Shown here one piece after another: positions 17,071 to 26,903 of a stretch of DNA of 64,000 nucleotides. How positions within the stretch are numbered: position 1 is the stretch's first letter; every line of letters starts with the position of its first letter. The DNA is taken from positions 1-64,000 of IMG/VR virus record IMGVR_UViG_3300009151_000001. One strand, written 5' to 3'. This stretch comes from a virus. The notes under the pieces are model-generated. The model made no database searches, had not been told where the DNA came from, and worked only from the letters and a program-made list of their open reading frames with translations. Made by a program: the position numbers and the translations under genes.

Positions 17071-18564
17071 ATGAGTCAATTATCATATCCTTCAGAATTA
17101 ATACATGGTGATCCATTATCAGCATTAGTTGATTCTAATATAGTTAGAGGTGGATTAAGAACGGTAGGTTCAACAAGTGCGTTACTTACTATTCCAACAG
17201 ATCAAGTAAAACAATATGTTACTAGAGTATATGTAGCTGGTACTACTAATAAATGGTACACGTTTACAGGTAGTAATAGTACACTATCAATATCATGGAC
17301 TGCTGATGATCCGTCATATTCTTTACCTAGTGCTACTACTGATCAGAAAGGTGGTGTAACTATTTCATCTACTGGTGGTTTATCTGTAACTAGTAGTGTT
17401 TTATCAATTAATGCAAATAATGGTTTAAATGTTAGTAGTAATGCTGTTCGTCTAGGAGGTACATTAACTCAAAATACTGAACTTACTTGTACTACTTATG
17501 ATCTTAATATAAGAACTTCAGCTACTGTATCTATAGGAAATACTGAGTTTGGTACTAGTTCAAGTTATCTTTCTAATTTATATATAAAAGCAAGTAGTGG
17601 TAAACCTTATGCATTACGTTCATCAAAAGAACTTAGTGTAACAAGTGGTGATTCTAATAATATGTTAAGTAGTTATGCTGAATTAACTATAAATAATAGC
17701 TCATCTAATTCTTCATTTGCTGATACTATTACATATTCAAGTAGTTTTAATATACTAAATCTAAGTTCTGCATCATCAACTACACAAGTTCTTAATTCAG
17801 CAAATGTCACTTGTAGTACTAATTTAATAAGAATTGATAAACCTTCTTCAATATATAATGTAAACTCTAGTAGTATAAAAGGTACAACTAATGGTCTTCT
17901 TTTAAAAGGAACTACAACTAATTCAGGAGGAACGAAACTTTGGGCACCTAATACACCTTATTTAGCTGATGACACTACTTCAAGATATGCTGATTATGTA
18001 ATGGTAGTTGATTCAACTTCAAGAATATATAAATGTAAGACAAGTGGTACATCATCAACTACCGCTCCTACACATACTTCGGGAGATGTAACAGACGGTA
18101 GCGGACCCTTAGTTTGGACATATGTAGGACTTGCCGGTCCTGATTATAACTACCAGCTAGGTAATATATCTCTTATAAATACAGGAGTAATAGGTAGTAC
18201 TGAGTCAAATGGTTTACCTGTATTTAATGGAGTTATAAATAACTTACATGGATTGTATGTACAAAATATACCAAAAGGAATAAATAGTCTTAGTGGTACC
18301 AGTTCTACAGGAATTGCTAACACCACATATGGAATATATATAGATGGTGATAATGTTGCTTATTCTAAAATTGGTACTAGATATGGTATATACCAAAATG
18401 GTGAAATAGATGTAAATGTATTTAGAGGACCAACTAGAATTGATGGTGTATTTACTTTAGGTGGTACTAATAATCCTGTTACTACTAGTACTGCTACAGC
18501 AAGCAAAAAGATACGAATAAAAGTAAATGATACTTATTATTATTTATTAGCTGTTGAAAGTTAA
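17071..18564 (+). CDS. Tail fibre with CBM-like module (497 aa)
   Basis: The N-terminal domain (residues 10-75: SALVDSNIVRGGLRTVGST ... GTTNKWYTFTGS) is related in layout to the N-terminus of the 6902 fibre. A beta-helix-like, Ser/Asn-rich shaft follows. At 290-350 there is a module (KLWAPNTPYLADD ... RIYKCKTSGTSSTTAPTH ... WTYVG) resembling small aromatic-rich carbohydrate-binding modules and the nested segment of the 6902 fibre. The C-terminus (KKIRIKVNDTYYYLLA) is a typical final strand pair of fibres. It is the last fibre gene before a terminator. Confidence 0.7.
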   Translation: MSQLSYPSELIHGDPLSALVDSNIVRGGLRTVGSTSALLTIPTDQVKQYVTRVYVAGTTNKWYTFTGSNSTLSISWTADDPSYSLPSATTDQKGGVTISSTGGLSVTSSVLSINANNGLNVSSNAVRLGGTLTQNTELTCTTYDLNIRTSATVSIGNTEFGTSSSYLSNLYIKASSGKPYALRSSKELSVTSGDSNNMLSSYAELTINNSSSNSSFADTITYSSSFNILNLSSASSTTQVLNSANVTCSTNLIRIDKPSSIYNVNSSSIKGTTNGLLLKGTTTNSGGTKLWAPNTPYLADDTTSRYADYVMVVDSTSRIYKCKTSGTSSTTAPTHTSGDVTDGSGPLVWTYVGLAGPDYNYQLGNISLINTGVIGSTESNGLPVFNGVINNLHGLYVQNIPKGINSLSGTSSTGIANTTYGIYIDGDNVAYSKIGTRYGIYQNGEIDVNVFRGPTRIDGVFTLGGTNNPVTTSTATASKKIRIKVNDTYYYLLAVES

Positions 18565-18619
18565 AAATAATTAACAACTTATAAGTCAGCGGTTTGTTGG
18601 TTTATTCCTCTGAACATTC

Positions 18620-18652
18620 GTCCTGATATATCTATATCGGGACTTATTTTTT
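18620..18652 (+). terminator. Rho-independent terminator closing the fibre block
   Basis: An 11-bp stem GTCCTGATATA / TATATCGGGAC (one G-T wobble) with a very short loop, then TTATTTTTT. ATAAGTC at 18581 can also pair with GACTTAT at 18641, giving an alternative longer fold. Confidence 0.85.
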
Positions 18653-18668
18653 AATATATACAATAAAA
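18646..18668 (+). promoter_or_regulatory. Candidate promoter for the connector/muzzle operon
   Basis: TTTTTTAATATATACAATAA overlaps the terminator T-tract and resembles the T-run plus AATATATAGTATA element before 33255. The ATG is at 18706. Assigned by similarity only. Confidence 0.35.
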
Positions 18669-18705
18669 CCTCTAACTTTACACACCGTAATATAAACATT
18701 AATAT

Positions 18706-20016
18706 ATGAATTTAATCAATCAAGTTTACGGGTCCATAAAATGGAAAAAAACAGATCTTTTTTGTGCGGCTAAATTAGGTATTTCTATAGAAGAATATAG
18801 AAAGATTCGTGAACAAATAGAACAAACAAAATCTCTATTACAAGATGAAGTAGATAATAATCTTATTGAGATGTGTGGTAAACGAATGCTTGGCTTAATA
18901 ACTGATGATTCTGTAAAAACTCAGATTGAAGAACACCTCGGTGATCTTACCAATGTGTTAACAAGTAAAAGAATAGAGTTTGAAGAAAACTTAGAACAAG
19001 GAACCGGAAAGATTAAAATATTAGCTAGTAATGAACCAAAAGATCCAGATGAAGTAGAAGAACTTCTAAAGATAAAAAACTCTAAGAAATGGAAACTTTC
19101 CAACTACTATAATAAACAACAACCTAATGGATTATGGCTTATTACAGGATTTGTAACACAACGCCAACTAAACGCCAAAGATCTTCTAGAAGAAACGCTT
19201 AAAAACTTTGATCCTTTCTCAGCTTCCATAGATAAAATAGAAATCCCTTCCCCTTTTACTAATCCTGTTCAAGGAATTATATCTGCTCAAGATTTACACT
19301 TTGGTAAAGAAGGTAATGAATCTATTGTTGATTCATTTAAAGAAGCTCTTAAAGAGCTTATGTATAAAAGCTATAGTTGTCATAATTTAGATAAACTAAC
19401 TTTTGTATTAGGTGGTGATTTATTAAACATGGATACATTTATGGGAACCACAACAAGTGGTACACCAGTGTCAAATAACTCAAGCGCTCAGAAAGCTTAC
19501 GATACAGCTTTTGATACAATGTATTGGGCTATACAGTTTATGAGTGGGTTTACAAAAAATCTAGAAATAATATATCTTCCTGGTAATCATGATAGATTAA
19601 GTTCATATCACATGGCTCACGCTTTATCTAAGTGTTTTAAAAATGATCTTACAATAACATTTGATGTAGAGTATGCTGAAAGAAAAGTAAAGACTTATGG
19701 TATAAACTTCTTTGGATACGAACATGGTGATGTAAAGAGTAAGAACCCCGCGTTATTATATGCTACAGAGTTTTATCAAGAATGGGGAACTACAACTAAT
19801 CGTGTTTGTTTTACTGGACATTGGCATACTAAAAAAGTAACAGAATATGTCACTGAGAATGAACAACACGGCTTTACTGTAAAGAGTTTACCAAGCCTTT
19901 GTAGTACAGACTACTGGCACTACCATAACAAGTTTACTGGATCTAAACGTCAGATGATTATAGAACTATATGACAAAGTAAAAGGTAAAGTTTCTGAATT
20001 TGTAGTTAATAGTTAA
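18706..20016 (+). CDS. Calcineurin-like metallophosphoesterase
   Basis: A 436-aa protein. The C-terminal half has the full set of metallophosphoesterase motifs: D196-x-H198 (AQDLHFGK), GGD238, GN294-H295-D296 (PGNHDR) and GH372-W-H374, which bind two metal ions. The N-terminal 190 residues are helical and charged, ending with a domain containing GLWLITGFVTQRQLNAKD; its role is unknown. The substrate cannot be told from sequence; phosphodiesters such as nucleic acids or cyclic nucleotides are possible. It stands between the fibre block and the ring genes, after a terminator, so it belongs to late transcription. Confidence 0.88.
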   Translation: MNLINQVYGSIKWKKTDLFCAAKLGISIEEYRKIREQIEQTKSLLQDEVDNNLIEMCGKRMLGLITDDSVKTQIEEHLGDLTNVLTSKRIEFEENLEQGTGKIKILASNEPKDPDEVEELLKIKNSKKWKLSNYYNKQQPNGLWLITGFVTQRQLNAKDLLEETLKNFDPFSASIDKIEIPSPFTNPVQGIISAQDLHFGKEGNESIVDSFKEALKELMYKSYSCHNLDKLTFVLGGDLLNMDTFMGTTTSGTPVSNNSSAQKAYDTAFDTMYWAIQFMSGFTKNLEIIYLPGNHDRLSSYHMAHALSKCFKNDLTITFDVEYAERKVKTYGINFFGYEHGDVKSKNPALLYATEFYQEWGTTTNRVCFTGHWHTKKVTEYVTENEQHGFTVKSLPSLCSTDYWHYHNKFTGSKRQMIIELYDKVKGKVSEFVVNS

Positions 20017-20020
20017 ACAT

Positions 20021-20071
20021 TCTAAGTTTAATTTTAAAATGATACAAGTTTTTCGTAAATTATAGTATAAG
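20021..20071 (+). promoter_or_regulatory. Conserved intergenic element, copy 1
   Basis: A 51-base stretch starting TCTAAGTTTAATTTTAAA and ending GTAAATTATAGTATAAG aligns without gaps, with about 39 identities, to the region just before the 33255 gene. It has a T-run and then a TATAGTATA element, and lies right before a TTG start. Probably a promoter with a leading hairpin-like part. Confidence 0.5.
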
Positions 20072-20073
20072 TT

Positions 20074-20661
20074 TTGAAGAAAGTATTTAACAGTCCCGAT
20101 TTAAACGCGCCAAGATATAGACCCACAGAAGTTAATTTATGTAATGCTAAACATTACAAAATGTTCTTGGAGCAAAATCCTAAACACGCTAACATTACTC
20201 TTGATGAGTTTAAAAAAATCATATCAACGTTTAATGGAAACATTTGGAAAAATGTTATAGAAAGTAGAGATGGTATTGAGCTTCCAGAACAAGTGGGTTT
20301 TATATTTATAGGAACATGTCCAAGAAGAACAAAGATAAATGTAAACTTTACTAAATCTATTGAGCTAGGACAAATAGTTCAGTATCAAAACTGGGAAAGT
20401 GACAACTATACAGCTAAGATTTTTTATACAAACTTTGAAACTAAATATAGATTTAAAAACAATGATCTATGGGGTTTTGAAGCTGTAAGAAATTTTAAAA
20501 GAACCGTTGCTAAAACATATCCTGAAAAATGGAAACAATATATGTTAGTGGATGATTTAATCAGAGTGAGTAAACTTTTTAGAAGAAGTATAGGGAAAGA
20601 ACTCAGACAAAAAGAAACATTAGATATATTAAAAGATTACGATGAATTTAATTTAACATAA
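20074..20661 (+). CDS. Probable tail ring/connector protein (195 aa), TTG start
   Basis: The likely start is TTG at 20074, because the conserved-looking N-terminus KKVFNSPDLNAPRYRP follows at once and no ATG is available before it in frame. The protein contains FLEQNPKHANITLDEFKKII, a strand-rich middle (GFIFIGTCPRRTKINVNF) and a basic helical C-terminus (FRRSIGKELRQKETL). I recognise the family as a conserved late protein of crAss-like and related Bacteroidota phages that precedes the ring genes. The TTG start and possible promoter just upstream suggest separate control. The exact virion position is not certain. Confidence 0.65.
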   Translation: MKKVFNSPDLNAPRYRPTEVNLCNAKHYKMFLEQNPKHANITLDEFKKIISTFNGNIWKNVIESRDGIELPEQVGFIFIGTCPRRTKINVNFTKSIELGQIVQYQNWESDNYTAKIFYTNFETKYRFKNNDLWGFEAVRNFKRTVAKTYPEKWKQYMLVDDLIRVSKLFRRSIGKELRQKETLDILKDYDEFNLT

Positions 20662-20664
20662 GAT

Positions 20665-21339
20665 ATGCCAAAAAGTCTAATAGGTGATGTAGTATCGAGA
20701 ATACGTTCTCAAGTAAAAGCTGTTAAAACAGACAGTCTTCTTACAGACCGTGTTATATACACTTTTGTTTTAAAACACGCTAAGTTCCTTTTAAGACGAG
20801 AAGATTCTAAGAATAAGATAATGTCTATGACATCTGTTATTCAAACTCTTCCTATTGTAGATCTTATAGAGGTAGATAAAATTGAAGCTCAATGTTCTGG
20901 TGTAAGTTCTGATTGTAAAATAAAAAGAACAAAAGATAAGCTTCCTACATTTCTAGAAGGATACTACGGACCTCTTATTAGAACTGTTGCTTCTGTAGAT
21001 GGGTCAGAAGAGTTACAACCAACTCTTCCAAGTTCTTATTTAGCAATGGCTAATAGTAAAAACTTTAGATTTAATAAAACTAAATATTTTTGGTTCTTAA
21101 ATGACTATTTATATTTTCCTAACTTAGAATGGGACGCTGTAAGAATAGAAGGAATATTTGAAGAAGATATAAGTGCTTTTACCTGTGAGCCTGATGGTTG
21201 TATAGATAAAACAGCTCAACCTTTTAATGTACCAGATTATCTTTATAGTGAACTTGAAGCTAATGTTGTAAAAGACTTATTAGGTCTTTATAGTGTACCA
21301 ACTGATTCTACAATAGATAAACAAAATCCTTCTCGATAA
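20665..21339 (+). CDS. Probable tail ring protein (224 aa)
   Basis: The N-terminus is helical (VSRIRSQVKAVKTDSLLTDR and KHAKFLLRREDSKNK), followed by a beta region with PTFLEGYYGPLIRTVASVDG, NKTKYFWFLNDYLYFPNLEW and a Cys pair (CEPDGC). Order and architecture match the ring/connector proteins between portal and muzzle of crAss-like phages. It is four bases from the gene upstream and its stop overlaps the next start (TAATG at 21339). The last residues, EANVVKDLLGLYSVPTDST, are probably an extended arm that contacts the next ring; that is inference. Confidence 0.65.
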   Translation: MPKSLIGDVVSRIRSQVKAVKTDSLLTDRVIYTFVLKHAKFLLRREDSKNKIMSMTSVIQTLPIVDLIEVDKIEAQCSGVSSDCKIKRTKDKLPTFLEGYYGPLIRTVASVDGSEELQPTLPSSYLAMANSKNFRFNKTKYFWFLNDYLYFPNLEWDAVRIEGIFEEDISAFTCEPDGCIDKTAQPFNVPDYLYSELEANVVKDLLGLYSVPTDSTIDKQNPSR

Positions 21340-22274
21340 TGAATACCGAATTAAGATACAAAACTTTTGATGAGCTACTTAATGAAGTAGCTTCAGATTT
21401 TAGAGCTTATAACAATGAGGGTATGATTGAACCTGGGCAACTTATTAAAGTTGCTCAACGTGTTTCATATGATCTTGGTTTAAAAATTCATGGTACTAAA
21501 GAAAAGCTTATAGAAATAGAATATAGTAAAACAAAACTACCAGATGACTTTTACACTTTAAACTACGCAATGTTATGTAGAAGTTACAGAGTAGAAACTC
21601 CTGTTTTACAGGGAAGACAAACTGAGAATGTTGTTTTAAATAAAAAGAATGTTTATTTAAACGGTGAGCTTTGTAATAAATGTGGATATGAACAACAAGA
21701 ATGTGGTTGTGAATCTACATATAGTGTACAATGTGAAACCGGTGAAAAGATATTTGTACAAGTTGTAGAAAAACGTAAAACAGAAACACGAGTATACGAA
21801 GAATTTGAAAGAGTGTATATATCAGCTGATACTGGTAAACTAGATGCTTTAGATAGAGTTGGTAGTTATGATGAGCACCAATCACAACAAAAGACAGCTT
21901 ATATAAAGAATGGATTTATATATACTAATTTCCCTCAAGGAAAACTGTTTATATCCTATCAGGGGGCCCTGGAAGATGACAATGGAAATCTTCTTGTATT
22001 AGATCATCCTATGATTAATGAGTATTATGAATATGCATTAAAACAACGTATACTAGAAAATTTATATATAGAAGGAGAAGATGTTGTACAGAGATTACAA
22101 CTTATAGAAACCAAACTAAAACAAGCGCGTAACTATGCGTTATCTATAGTAAACACTCCTAACTTCTCTGAGATGTATCAATTATGGCAGATGAATCGTA
22201 AAGCTCAGTATAGTAAATATTACGATATGTTTAAAAACTATCAGGTACAAACATTAGTGTTACCTAAAAAATAA
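21339..22274 (+). CDS. Probable tail ring/tubular protein with Cys cluster (311 aa)
   Basis: The N-terminus has KTFDELLNEVASDFRAY and EPGQLIKVAQRVSYDLGLKI, as in podovirus tail-tubular proteins. Residues 105-128 contain a metal-site-like cluster CNKCGYEQQECGC, with another Cys soon after (SVQC). The later part has GKLFISYQGALEDDNGN, then DHPMINEYYEYALKQRILEN, a signature I associate with tail tube or ring subunits, and a helical C-terminus. The next gene is the muzzle. The zinc-knuckle-like insertion is unusual for a ring subunit and may be a stabilising element. Confidence 0.68.
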   Translation: MNTELRYKTFDELLNEVASDFRAYNNEGMIEPGQLIKVAQRVSYDLGLKIHGTKEKLIEIEYSKTKLPDDFYTLNYAMLCRSYRVETPVLQGRQTENVVLNKKNVYLNGELCNKCGYEQQECGCESTYSVQCETGEKIFVQVVEKRKTETRVYEEFERVYISADTGKLDALDRVGSYDEHQSQQKTAYIKNGFIYTNFPQGKLFISYQGALEDDNGNLLVLDHPMINEYYEYALKQRILENLYIEGEDVVQRLQLIETKLKQARNYALSIVNTPNFSEMYQLWQMNRKAQYSKYYDMFKNYQVQTLVLPKK

Positions 22275-22280
22275 TAAGAT

Positions 22281-25200
22281 ATGCCAGATCAACAACAACC
22301 TATGGCTCCAGGTGGTGTTAACACATTCTCTAAAGGAATGGTTAAAGATCATAATGAAACTTTTTTAGGAGAAGGTATATATACGCACGCGCGTAACGCG
22401 GTGAATAATTCACACGATGGTCAGATTGGTGTAATAGGTAATGAACCTTCTAATTTTAAATGTGTCCAACTACCATACACTCTTATTGGTAGTGTATATG
22501 TTTCTGAAAGTAAATGGGTAGTGTTTACTACTGATGATATTAATTCAGAAATAGGAATATTTGATGAGAATCTTTGTGGTAGTGAATTAGCTTATCAAAA
22601 GTTAGTTAACTCATCATGTTTAAACTTTAAACGTACAAATCCTATAACCGCAATATATCGTAAAAGATATGATTGTGAAAGAATAATATACTGGGATGAT
22701 GGATTAAATCCAACACGTTCTGTTGATATAGATATATTAGATTATACATCATCTCTTCCAAATCTTCCTTTTGAATATACAGAAACTAATGTCAATGGTT
22801 GTATACTTAAAAAATATACTTCAACATTAGATTGTGAGAAAATAAGAATTGTTCCTCGTATACAACACCCATGTTTAATTCTTACTAAGGGTGTATCCGC
22901 GGGAAGTTTACCTAACGGATCATATCAAGTATGTATAGCTTATACAGTAAATCAGGTAAGAGTTACAGATCTTATAGGTCTTTCTGAAGTACAAAGTGTT
23001 TTTACACATGAGAATACATCATCTAGTCTTAAACTCACTATTAGTAATATGGATTCATCTTTTGATGAGTTTGAAGTTGTATTAATAGCTGCGTTTAATC
23101 AACAAACAGTTGCTAAAAGTATTGGCTTTTATTCTACTAGTCAAGGAACTATTCTTATAGATAGACTTGATAATGAGTTTGTTAATGTTCCATTAAGTGA
23201 GGTGGTGTTAAGAACAGAACCTGTAGAAAAATCTGATGCGATATATACACTTAATAACTATGTACTTAGATTAGGCGTATATAGTAAATATAAGTTTAAC
23301 TATCAGTTACAAGCTAATGATATAAAAGCTAATTGGGTTGTTGTTAAATATCCTTTTGATTATTATTCTAAAGGCGGTAATAACACCGGATATATGAGAG
23401 ATGAACAATATTCATTCTTTATAAGATGGGTTTATAATACTGGTGAGTTTAGTGAAAGTTATCACATACCGGGTAGAAAAGGATCAATTGATGAATTAAG
23501 TGATTCTAGTAGTTTAGATGCATTTGAATCATTAGAAGGTGTTATTATTAAAAAGTGGCAGATTGAAAACACAGCTGTTATAACATCTTCTACTCAATCA
23601 ACACTTTCTGATGGTGGTGTTGTGATAGCTAAAGGATTAATGGGATATTGGGAATCTACAGAAAAATATCCTGGAGATAGACCTGATATATGGGGACCGC
23701 TTTGTGGTCAAGCTATAAGACATCATAAGATGCCAGATGTATCTATAAGTGATATGTTAAATCATTTTAGTGATGATGGAGGATCTATAAATATATTAGG
23801 TGTACAGTTTGATAATATAGCACATCCTTTAGATCAGAATGGTGATATTATTAGTTCTATAGTTGGGTATGAAATATTAAGAGGATCAAGAGAAGGAAAT
23901 AAAACAATAGTAGCAAAAGGTCTTTTAAATAATATGAGAGAATATCCTATTCCAGGAAATATCTCTAATAAAGGATTAATGCAAAACTATCCATATAATG
24001 ATTTAAGAGCTGATAGTTATTTAACTACTGAAGAACAAGATGGCTATAATGGATCCGCTACACCTTCTAGTAGTAAGATGAGTGGATATAGACAAGATAT
24101 ATTTAGTTTTCATAGTCCTGAAGTCTCTTTTAGTAATCCTTATTTAAGTCTTAGTGAAGTTAAGGTGTATCAACAATTGAATGGTATATCTACAGGATCT
24201 TTTACCACTCCTTATAAACATCCTAAATTTAAAGTATTAACTGACGCGGACTCTGTAATAGGAAGTATAGTTGGTGTTATATCTGCTGCTGCAATATTTA
24301 CTAAAGGAATAAATATAAGTGGTACTAATGACAATCCTATAGGAATAGATTTAGGACCCCTTCCTCCGTTTCCTACAACATCATCAATTTTACCAACTGT
24401 AAGTTCTACTGGAGCACCTATAGTACCTACACCAGCAGCTATCGCTAGTGACTTAGCTTATATTGGTAACTTAGCTCAATGGACTGTAGAAGCTGCTGAA
24501 CGTATTATATTTATAACAACATTTGCTGAGTTACAGAAAGAAAAGTTTCTTTCTCTAATGATGATGTTAATACCTAAAGGACAGTTTGCTGCTCAATATA
24601 CTAGTCATGGATTCTACAATAAATCAGTAACAAATAAAGCGGGAAATATTCGTAGAAAAGTAATAGATGTTTCTTATGTTGGAAATGGTGTACAACAGTT
24701 TGGTGTAGGTCATCAAATAAATAATCTAAACAGAAGCAAAGTAGTGGTGGTAAAAACAAGTAAAACACTACCAAACCCAACACTTCAAGATAATAGTAGA
24801 TATACTATGGGTGATATTAATACAGAACTAAATGTAAATAATACAACTAATATATCATCTTACTATGGCGCTTTGAAAACAAGTCTTCCGTCACAATATG
24901 GTCAACTAGAAAGTATTAAACAACTTCCTATATCTACATGTATACAAGCTTCTAATCCTAAAAAGAATCAAGTTGTATCATCTGATGTTATGTTTGGAGG
25001 AGATATTTATATTAACCGTTTTACAGAAAAGAATACAATGTTCTTTTTTAATTCTTGGTTAATGGGTGAACCAGATGAGATAGAGTATGATTATACATTA
25101 TACACTAACGTACCATATCCTAGATTTTGGCTTAATAGTATTGAACAAAAACGTTCATTATTAATGACATCATCTAAATATAGAGTGTTAGATAAACGTG

Positions 25201-26903
25201 AATCAGAAATCACTTATGTAAGAAAAGGATATTTTTATTTATTTAATTCTGGGGTAAGAGACTTTTTTGTAGAGAGCGAGATAAATCTAGGATATAGAGA
25301 TTGGGATGATGATATAGCTAAACGACATTATGACCCGGCCAGATATACAGATCTTGTTTCTCTTTTTAGAAGTGATGTAATTAGAAGTGGTAACTTCTAT
25401 AAATATGATTATAGTCTTAGTATTTCTAAGTTATTTAATAGTTCTATATCGTGGGGTAATATGTTACCAAGAGATTATAATCCTACTACCGCATCTACAT
25501 GTTATGTATATAGACCAAATAGAGTAATATATTCTCTTCCGCAAAATGATCAAAGTAAACAAGATGCTTGGAGATTATTTTTAGCTAATAATTTTAAAGA
25601 TTTTAGAAGTAGAGTAACTTCTATAAAAGCTATAAATAAAACAGGAGCGTTGTTTATGATGAAATATGCATCACCTGTTATGTTTATTGGTACAGAAGAA
25701 CTTAAATTAGATGGTACTAATACAGCTGTTACAATAGGTAATGGAGCTTTATTTGCAAATAATCAAAACTTACAATCTACAGCTAATGCTGAAGATAGTT
25801 ATGAATATGGATCTAATCAAAGTAGATTCTCATCTATAAATACAACTCATGGTGTATTCTGGGTAAGTCAGAATCAAGGTAAAATATTTGTATACGCTCC
25901 TCATAAAGGAGAAAATATGGTGGATATTACAGCTAATGGAATGATGAAGTATTGGTTTGCTAAATATCTTCCTTCACAGCTTTTAAAAGTGTATCCAGGA
26001 TATATTCAAGATGATAACACTATAATTGGAGTTGGTGTACAGATGAGTTATGATGCTACTAATGAAATAATTTATGTATCTAAAAAAGATTACAAACCAT
26101 TAACAGACAAACTAACATATGATGTAAATGGTAATTTTTATAACAATGGACAAAAAGTAGAACTCACTGATACAACTTATTTTGAAGAAGCATCTTGGAC
26201 CGCGTCATTTGATCCTAAATCTAAGATGTGGATATCATTCCATGACTGGATTCCTACATTAACTTTAGCTGGTAGATTACATCTTATGTCTGTAAATAGT
26301 GATTCTATATGGATGCATAATGTAAGATGTGATAGTTATTGTAACTTCTATGGAGTAGATTATCCATTTGATATTGAGTTTGTATCATCTACTGGTCAAC
26401 AAGTTAACTCTGTAAGAAACATTGAGTATCTTCTTGAAGTGTATAAGATGCATAATGATTGTAGAGATAAGTTTCATGTATTAGATACAAACTTTGATTA
26501 CGCCATAGTATATAACTCAGAACAGATTTCGGGAACATTACATCTTAACTTAATGGATAGAAATAATCCATTAACTGTATTAGGGTATCCTAAAATATAT
26601 TCTGATCATATAGATATTAACTTTTCTAAAGTAGAACATAAATATAGATTTAATCAGTTTTGGGATATAACAAAAGACCGTGGTGAGCGTAATTCATCTA
26701 TAGATGTTCCAATGTTTAATACCTCAGCTAATGGATATGAGTATCCAATTAATCCTGAGTATGTAAATTATGATAAAGTTTCTTTAGAACGTAAGAAGTT
26801 TAGACACACTATTAATAAAGTGTTTTTAAGAAAATCTTTATCCGGTAATCAAAAGCTTCTATTTAAAATCTCTAATGTTAAAAATCTTAATTCTCCTAGA
26901 TAA
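22281..26903 (+). CDS. Tail nozzle / muzzle protein (phage stabilisation protein-like, 1540 aa)
   Basis: The first 60 residues contain GGVNTFSKGMVKDHNETFL and GEGIYTHARNAVNNSHDG, followed by IGVIGNEPSN. This is the hallmark start of podovirus tail-nozzle and stabilisation proteins (P22 gp10-type, crAss-like muzzle). Repeated beta segments suggest a beta-propeller body (for example LIGSVYVSESKWVVFTTDD and ERIIYWDDGLNPTRSVDID). Central residues 660-770 contain a Gly/Ala/Pro-rich hydrophobic region (VIGSIVGVISAAAIFTKGI) that may be a loop insertion. The length of 1540 aa is large for a nozzle but usual in crAss-like phages. The stop overlaps the next start (TAATG at 26903). Confidence 0.8.
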   Translation: MPDQQQPMAPGGVNTFSKGMVKDHNETFLGEGIYTHARNAVNNSHDGQIGVIGNEPSNFKCVQLPYTLIGSVYVSESKWVVFTTDDINSEIGIFDENLCGSELAYQKLVNSSCLNFKRTNPITAIYRKRYDCERIIYWDDGLNPTRSVDIDILDYTSSLPNLPFEYTETNVNGCILKKYTSTLDCEKIRIVPRIQHPCLILTKGVSAGSLPNGSYQVCIAYTVNQVRVTDLIGLSEVQSVFTHENTSSSLKLTISNMDSSFDEFEVVLIAAFNQQTVAKSIGFYSTSQGTILIDRLDNEFVNVPLSEVVLRTEPVEKSDAIYTLNNYVLRLGVYSKYKFNYQLQANDIKANWVVVKYPFDYYSKGGNNTGYMRDEQYSFFIRWVYNTGEFSESYHIPGRKGSIDELSDSSSLDAFESLEGVIIKKWQIENTAVITSSTQSTLSDGGVVIAKGLMGYWESTEKYPGDRPDIWGPLCGQAIRHHKMPDVSISDMLNHFSDDGGSINILGVQFDNIAHPLDQNGDIISSIVGYEILRGSREGNKTIVAKGLLNNMREYPIPGNISNKGLMQNYPYNDLRADSYLTTEEQDGYNGSATPSSSKMSGYRQDIFSFHSPEVSFSNPYLSLSEVKVYQQLNGISTGSFTTPYKHPKFKVLTDADSVIGSIVGVISAAAIFTKGINISGTNDNPIGIDLGPLPPFPTTSSILPTVSSTGAPIVPTPAAIASDLAYIGNLAQWTVEAAERIIFITTFAELQKEKFLSLMMMLIPKGQFAAQYTSHGFYNKSVTNKAGNIRRKVIDVSYVGNGVQQFGVGHQINNLNRSKVVVVKTSKTLPNPTLQDNSRYTMGDINTELNVNNTTNISSYYGALKTSLPSQYGQLESIKQLPISTCIQASNPKKNQVVSSDVMFGGDIYINRFTEKNTMFFFNSWLMGEPDEIEYDYTLYTNVPYPRFWLNSIEQKRSLLMTSSKYRVLDKRESEITYVRKGYFYLFNSGVRDFFVESEINLGYRDWDDDIAKRHYDPARYTDLVSLFRSDVIRSGNFYKYDYSLSISKLFNSSISWGNMLPRDYNPTTASTCYVYRPNRVIYSLPQNDQSKQDAWRLFLANNFKDFRSRVTSIKAINKTGALFMMKYASPVMFIGTEELKLDGTNTAVTIGNGALFANNQNLQSTANAEDSYEYGSNQSRFSSINTTHGVFWVSQNQGKIFVYAPHKGENMVDITANGMMKYWFAKYLPSQLLKVYPGYIQDDNTIIGVGVQMSYDATNEIIYVSKKDYKPLTDKLTYDVNGNFYNNGQKVELTDTTYFEEASWTASFDPKSKMWISFHDWIPTLTLAGRLHLMSVNSDSIWMHNVRCDSYCNFYGVDYPFDIEFVSSTGQQVNSVRNIEYLLEVYKMHNDCRDKFHVLDTNFDYAIVYNSEQISGTLHLNLMDRNNPLTVLGYPKIYSDHIDINFSKVEHKYRFNQFWDITKDRGERNSSIDVPMFNTSANGYEYPINPEYVNYDKVSLERKKFRHTINKVFLRKSLSGNQKLLFKISNVKNLNSPR

